8,083 bases of DNA from positions 1-8,083 of the forward strand of contig DICX01000008.1 in the NCBI GenBank assembly GCA_002417825.1, read 5' to 3'. Source of the DNA: Lactobacillus sp. UBA5815. GTDB lineage: Bacteria; Bacillota; Bacilli; Lactobacillales; Lactobacillaceae. Of the stretch, positions 6,279 to 8,083 are shown in pieces (the stretch's first letter is position 1; each line of letters begins with the position of its first letter). The position numbers and the translations under genes are program-made. The notes beneath the pieces are model-generated. The model made no database searches. It saw only the letters and a program-made list of their open reading frames with translations, and was not told where the DNA came from.

Positions 6279-7793
6279 ATGACACAGTATATCATGGCTA
6301 TCGATGAAGGCACAACGTCAACGCGAGTCCTCGTGTTCGATCATCAGGGAAAGAAAATCATCGAAGCTCAAAAAGAATTTCCACAATATTTTCCCCATCC
6401 CGGATGGGTCGAGCATAACCCTAATGAGATTTGGAACGCCGTTCAAACGACGATCGCACAGGCGTTTATCGATGCTCATCTGAGTCCTGATCAGATTGCA
6501 GCGATTGGTATCACGAATCAGCGCGAAACGACCGTGATCTGGGATAAAAAAACAGGAGAGCCGATTTATAACGCAATCGTTTGGCAGTCTCGCCAAACCA
6601 CGAAACTTGCAGAAACATTGAAAAAAACCGGTGCGGATGCGATGATCCGTGATAAGACCGGTTTGCTGATCGATCCTTATTTTAGTGCGACTAAAATAAG
6701 ATGGCTGCTGGATCATGTTCCAGGTGCGCAAAAACGTGCTGAAAATGGTGATTTGCTTTTTGGGACGATCGATACGTGGCTGGTTTGGAAACTGACGGAT
6801 GGCAAAGTTCACGTCACGGATTATACGAATGCTTCGCGAACGATGCTGTTCAACATCCATACGTTGAAATGGGATGACGCTATTTTAAAAACGTTGAATA
6901 TTCCACGCGTGATGCTTCCTGAGGTTAAGTCGAATGCGCAAATTTACGGGAATACGGCACCATACCATTTCTTTGGCGGTCGTGTTCCGATCGCAGGTAT
7001 CGCTGGCGATCAGCAGGCAGCAATGATCGGGCAGCTTGCCTTGCAACCAGGGATGGTCAAAAACACTTATGGGACTGGATCATTCATCGTCATGAACACA
7101 GGGGACAAGCCGACGACTTCCAATCACAATTTATTGACGACGATTGCTTACGGTCTCAATGGCAAGATCACTTATGCTCTTGAGGGCTCTGTTTTTGTCT
7201 CTGGTAGTGCAATTCAATGGTTGCGTGATTCGATGAAGCTGCTGAAATCTGCTTCAGATTCAGAAAAGGCTGCCGTAACAAGCACGTCTAACGATGAAGT
7301 TTATGTTGTCCCTGCGTTTACGGGACTGGGTGCACCTTACTGGGACACACAGGCACGTGGTGCAGTTTTCGGATTGACACGTGGGACGACAGACAAAGAC
7401 GTGATCAAAGCGACGCTTCAATCTTTAGCTTATCAGACACGAGATCTGGTCGATACGATGCAGCAAGATTCTGGAATCACGATTCCAACATTACGTGTCG
7501 ATGGCGGCGCTGCAAACAACGATTATTTGATGCAGTTTCAAGCGGATGTTTTAGGAATCCCGATCGAGCGCGCCCACTTTTTGGAAACCACCAGCTTAGG
7601 TGCTGCTTTTTTAGCCGGATTAGCTGTCGGTTATTGGAAAGATTGGGAGTCGTTGAAAGCAATCTATCATGTTGGGCAAAGGTTTACTCCGAAAATGCCA
7701 TCTTCAAGAAGGGAACAACTTTATGCGGGTTGGCAATGTGCTGTAAAAGCAACGCAGATGTTTAAAGTTGATAGAAAAGGCGAACAAAGATAG
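6279..7793 (+). CDS. glpK: Glycerol kinase
   Basis: Cytoplasmic FGGY-family kinase making sn-glycerol 3-phosphate from glycerol and ATP. The 504 residues are full length. N-terminal MAIDEGTTSTR (6-16) is the phosphate-binding loop with Asp9. Glycerol contacts expected from the E. coli enzyme are present: Arg82-Glu83 in NQRETT, Tyr134 in DPYFSATK, and the catalytic base Asp243 in AGDQQAA. The FTGLGAPYWD (347-356) and VDGGAANNDYLMQFQAD (407-423) segments complete the C-terminal domain. His230 in APYHFFGGRVPIAG matches the enterococcal histidine that HPr phosphorylates to activate the enzyme, so control by PTS activity is likely. The ATG at 6279 follows AAGGAG by 5 bases. No glpO/glpD or glpF follows; the next element is an rRNA-type promoter region, so glpK seems monocistronic. 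Confidence 0.97.
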   Translation: MTQYIMAIDEGTTSTRVLVFDHQGKKIIEAQKEFPQYFPHPGWVEHNPNEIWNAVQTTIAQAFIDAHLSPDQIAAIGITNQRETTVIWDKKTGEPIYNAIVWQSRQTTKLAETLKKTGADAMIRDKTGLLIDPYFSATKIRWLLDHVPGAQKRAENGDLLFGTIDTWLVWKLTDGKVHVTDYTNASRTMLFNIHTLKWDDAILKTLNIPRVMLPEVKSNAQIYGNTAPYHFFGGRVPIAGIAGDQQAAMIGQLALQPGMVKNTYGTGSFIVMNTGDKPTTSNHNLLTTIAYGLNGKITYALEGSVFVSGSAIQWLRDSMKLLKSASDSEKAAVTSTSNDEVYVVPAFTGLGAPYWDTQARGAVFGLTRGTTDKDVIKATLQSLAYQTRDLVDTMQQDSGITIPTLRVDGGAANNDYLMQFQADVLGIPIERAHFLETTSLGAAFLAGLAVGYWKDWESLKAIYHVGQRFTPKMPSSRREQLYAGWQCAVKATQMFKVDRKGEQR

Positions 7794-7834
7794 TTTTTGC
7801 TCCCTATAAAGTGATAAAAGCGGAACAAAAAATG

Positions 7835-7851
7835 CGTGGAAAAGTTTCACG
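7835..7851. repeat. Short hairpin between glpK and the rRNA-type promoters
   Basis: CGTGGAA and TTTCACG can form a seven-pair stem (one G-U) around a 3-base loop. A run of seven T's begins only about 14 bases later, so it is not a standard terminator. It is the only hairpin I see that could end the glpK transcript. Confidence 0.3.
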
Positions 7852-7862
7852 TTCATACTTGA

Positions 7863-7921
7863 TATTTTTTTCAAAAAAGGGAGAAAAAGGGATTGACGAA
7901 AAGGGGAAGAAGCCCTAAAGT
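7863..7921 (+). promoter_or_regulatory. rRNA-type promoter P1 with upstream A/T element
   Basis: The -35 TTGACG (7893-7898) and -10 TAAAGT (7916-7921) are exactly 17 bases apart. Just upstream, 7863-7888 is an unbroken run of A- and T-tracts with few G/C, as expected of an UP element bound by the RNA polymerase alpha subunit. With P2 about 100 bases downstream it forms the tandem pair usual for Gram-positive rRNA operons. Confidence 0.75.
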
Positions 7922-7994
7922 AATAAGTGCTGTTTCGTCAGAGGGGCGTAAGCGTGGTGAGCGAGAGCGAGCGATGGCTGCGGATAAAAAAAGA

Positions 7995-8023
7995 TTGACA
8001 AACCGAAGATGAGATGGTAATGT
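7995..8023 (+). promoter_or_regulatory. rRNA-type promoter P2
   Basis: A perfect -35 TTGACA (7995-8000) and -10 TAATGT (8018-8023) stand 17 bases apart, with an A-tract (7985-7992) just before the -35. The predicted transcript start is near 8029, about 55 bases before the window ends. Its -10 box is 102 bases from that of P1. Confidence 0.85.
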
Positions 8024-8029
8024 AGTAAA

Positions 8030-8083
8030 CGTTGTCGCGAGAGATCACGGCAGCGCAGGTGGTACCTTGAAAACTGAACAAAG
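8030..8083 (+). other. Start of an rRNA operon leader, continuing beyond the window
   Basis: Transcribed leader downstream of P2. It ends with TTGAAAACTGAACAAAG (8067-8083), a sequence I recognise from lactobacillal rrn leaders and rRNA spacers, related to the boxA antitermination region. The 16S rRNA gene itself is not in the window; its presence next door is inferred from this motif and the tandem promoters. Confidence 0.7.

Larger units (their letters stand above)
7794..8083 (+). other. Gene-free region between glpK and the expected 16S rRNA gene
   Basis: I find no protein gene or tRNA in these 290 bases. They hold a weak hairpin, an A/T-tract, two tandem promoters and the start of the leader. 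Between P1 and P2 there is a purine-rich, GC-richer stretch (about 7940-7982) with the micro-repeat GAGCGA-GAGCGA-GCGA at 7959-7974. Confidence 0.7.

Noticed and set aside
6318..6860. Open frame of 180 codons on the minus strand inside glpK.
   Set aside because: It is fully antisense to a strongly conserved glycerol kinase and its protein is rich in Arg/Ile/Pro with no recognisable domain; a shadow frame.
8057..8066. AGGTGGTACC resembles the T-box antiterminator core (GGGTGGTACC).
   Set aside because: A T-box needs a long leader with a Stem I and specifier loop; P2 leaves only about 30 bases before this point and P1 about 130. The sequence that follows is an rRNA-leader motif and not a terminator. 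An aminoacyl-tRNA or amino acid gene directly downstream would reopen the question.

Overview
The window looks like a chromosomal stretch from a low-to-mid GC Gram-positive of the Lactobacillales, most likely Lactobacillaceae. The genus cannot be fixed from the sequence. The reasons are AGGAG-type ribosome binding sites, a substrate-binding-protein/permease fusion of the glutamine ABC type, a glycerol kinase with the HPr-phosphorylatable histidine region of Gram-positive cocci and lactobacilli, a GatD-type amidotransferase, and an rRNA-style leader ending in TTGAAAACTGAACAAAG. GC is in the mid-40s percent by eye, with no segment of clearly foreign composition.

Layout. (1) 1-1982, plus strand: the 3' part of an amino-acid ABC transporter gene encoding a binding domain fused to a permease, followed by its ATPase with a 4-base ATGA overlap, closed by a strong terminator. 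(2) 1995-2888, minus: an HSL-type alpha/beta hydrolase converging on that terminator, with a candidate promoter and a cre-like site at 2915-2942. (3) 3006-4403, minus: a 12-TM APC-superfamily amino acid permease with its own leader. (4) 4540-6149, minus: a likely two-gene operon of a ThiD/PdxK-like kinase followed by a GatD-like glutamine amidotransferase, closed by a terminator. (5) 6150-6278: a divergent intergenic region with a good glpK promoter. (6) 6279-7793, plus: glycerol kinase. (7) 7794-8083: a gene-free region with two tandem promoters, both with 17-bp spacers, and the start of a leader that should run into a 16S rRNA gene just outside the window.

How the parts relate. Most of the window is ordinary housekeeping and nutrient uptake: two amino acid transport systems, glycerol phosphorylation, a B-vitamin-type kinase, and an amidotransferase whose known relatives amidate peptidoglycan precursors. 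The points most worth a second look are the GatD homologue without an adjacent MurT and sitting behind a vitamin kinase, the Asp in place of the usual ThiD/PdxK Cys in that kinase, and the arrangement of glpK running into an rrn promoter region without a convincing terminator. I see no mobile element, CRISPR array, tRNA, toxin-antitoxin or phage gene, and no clear undescribed system.
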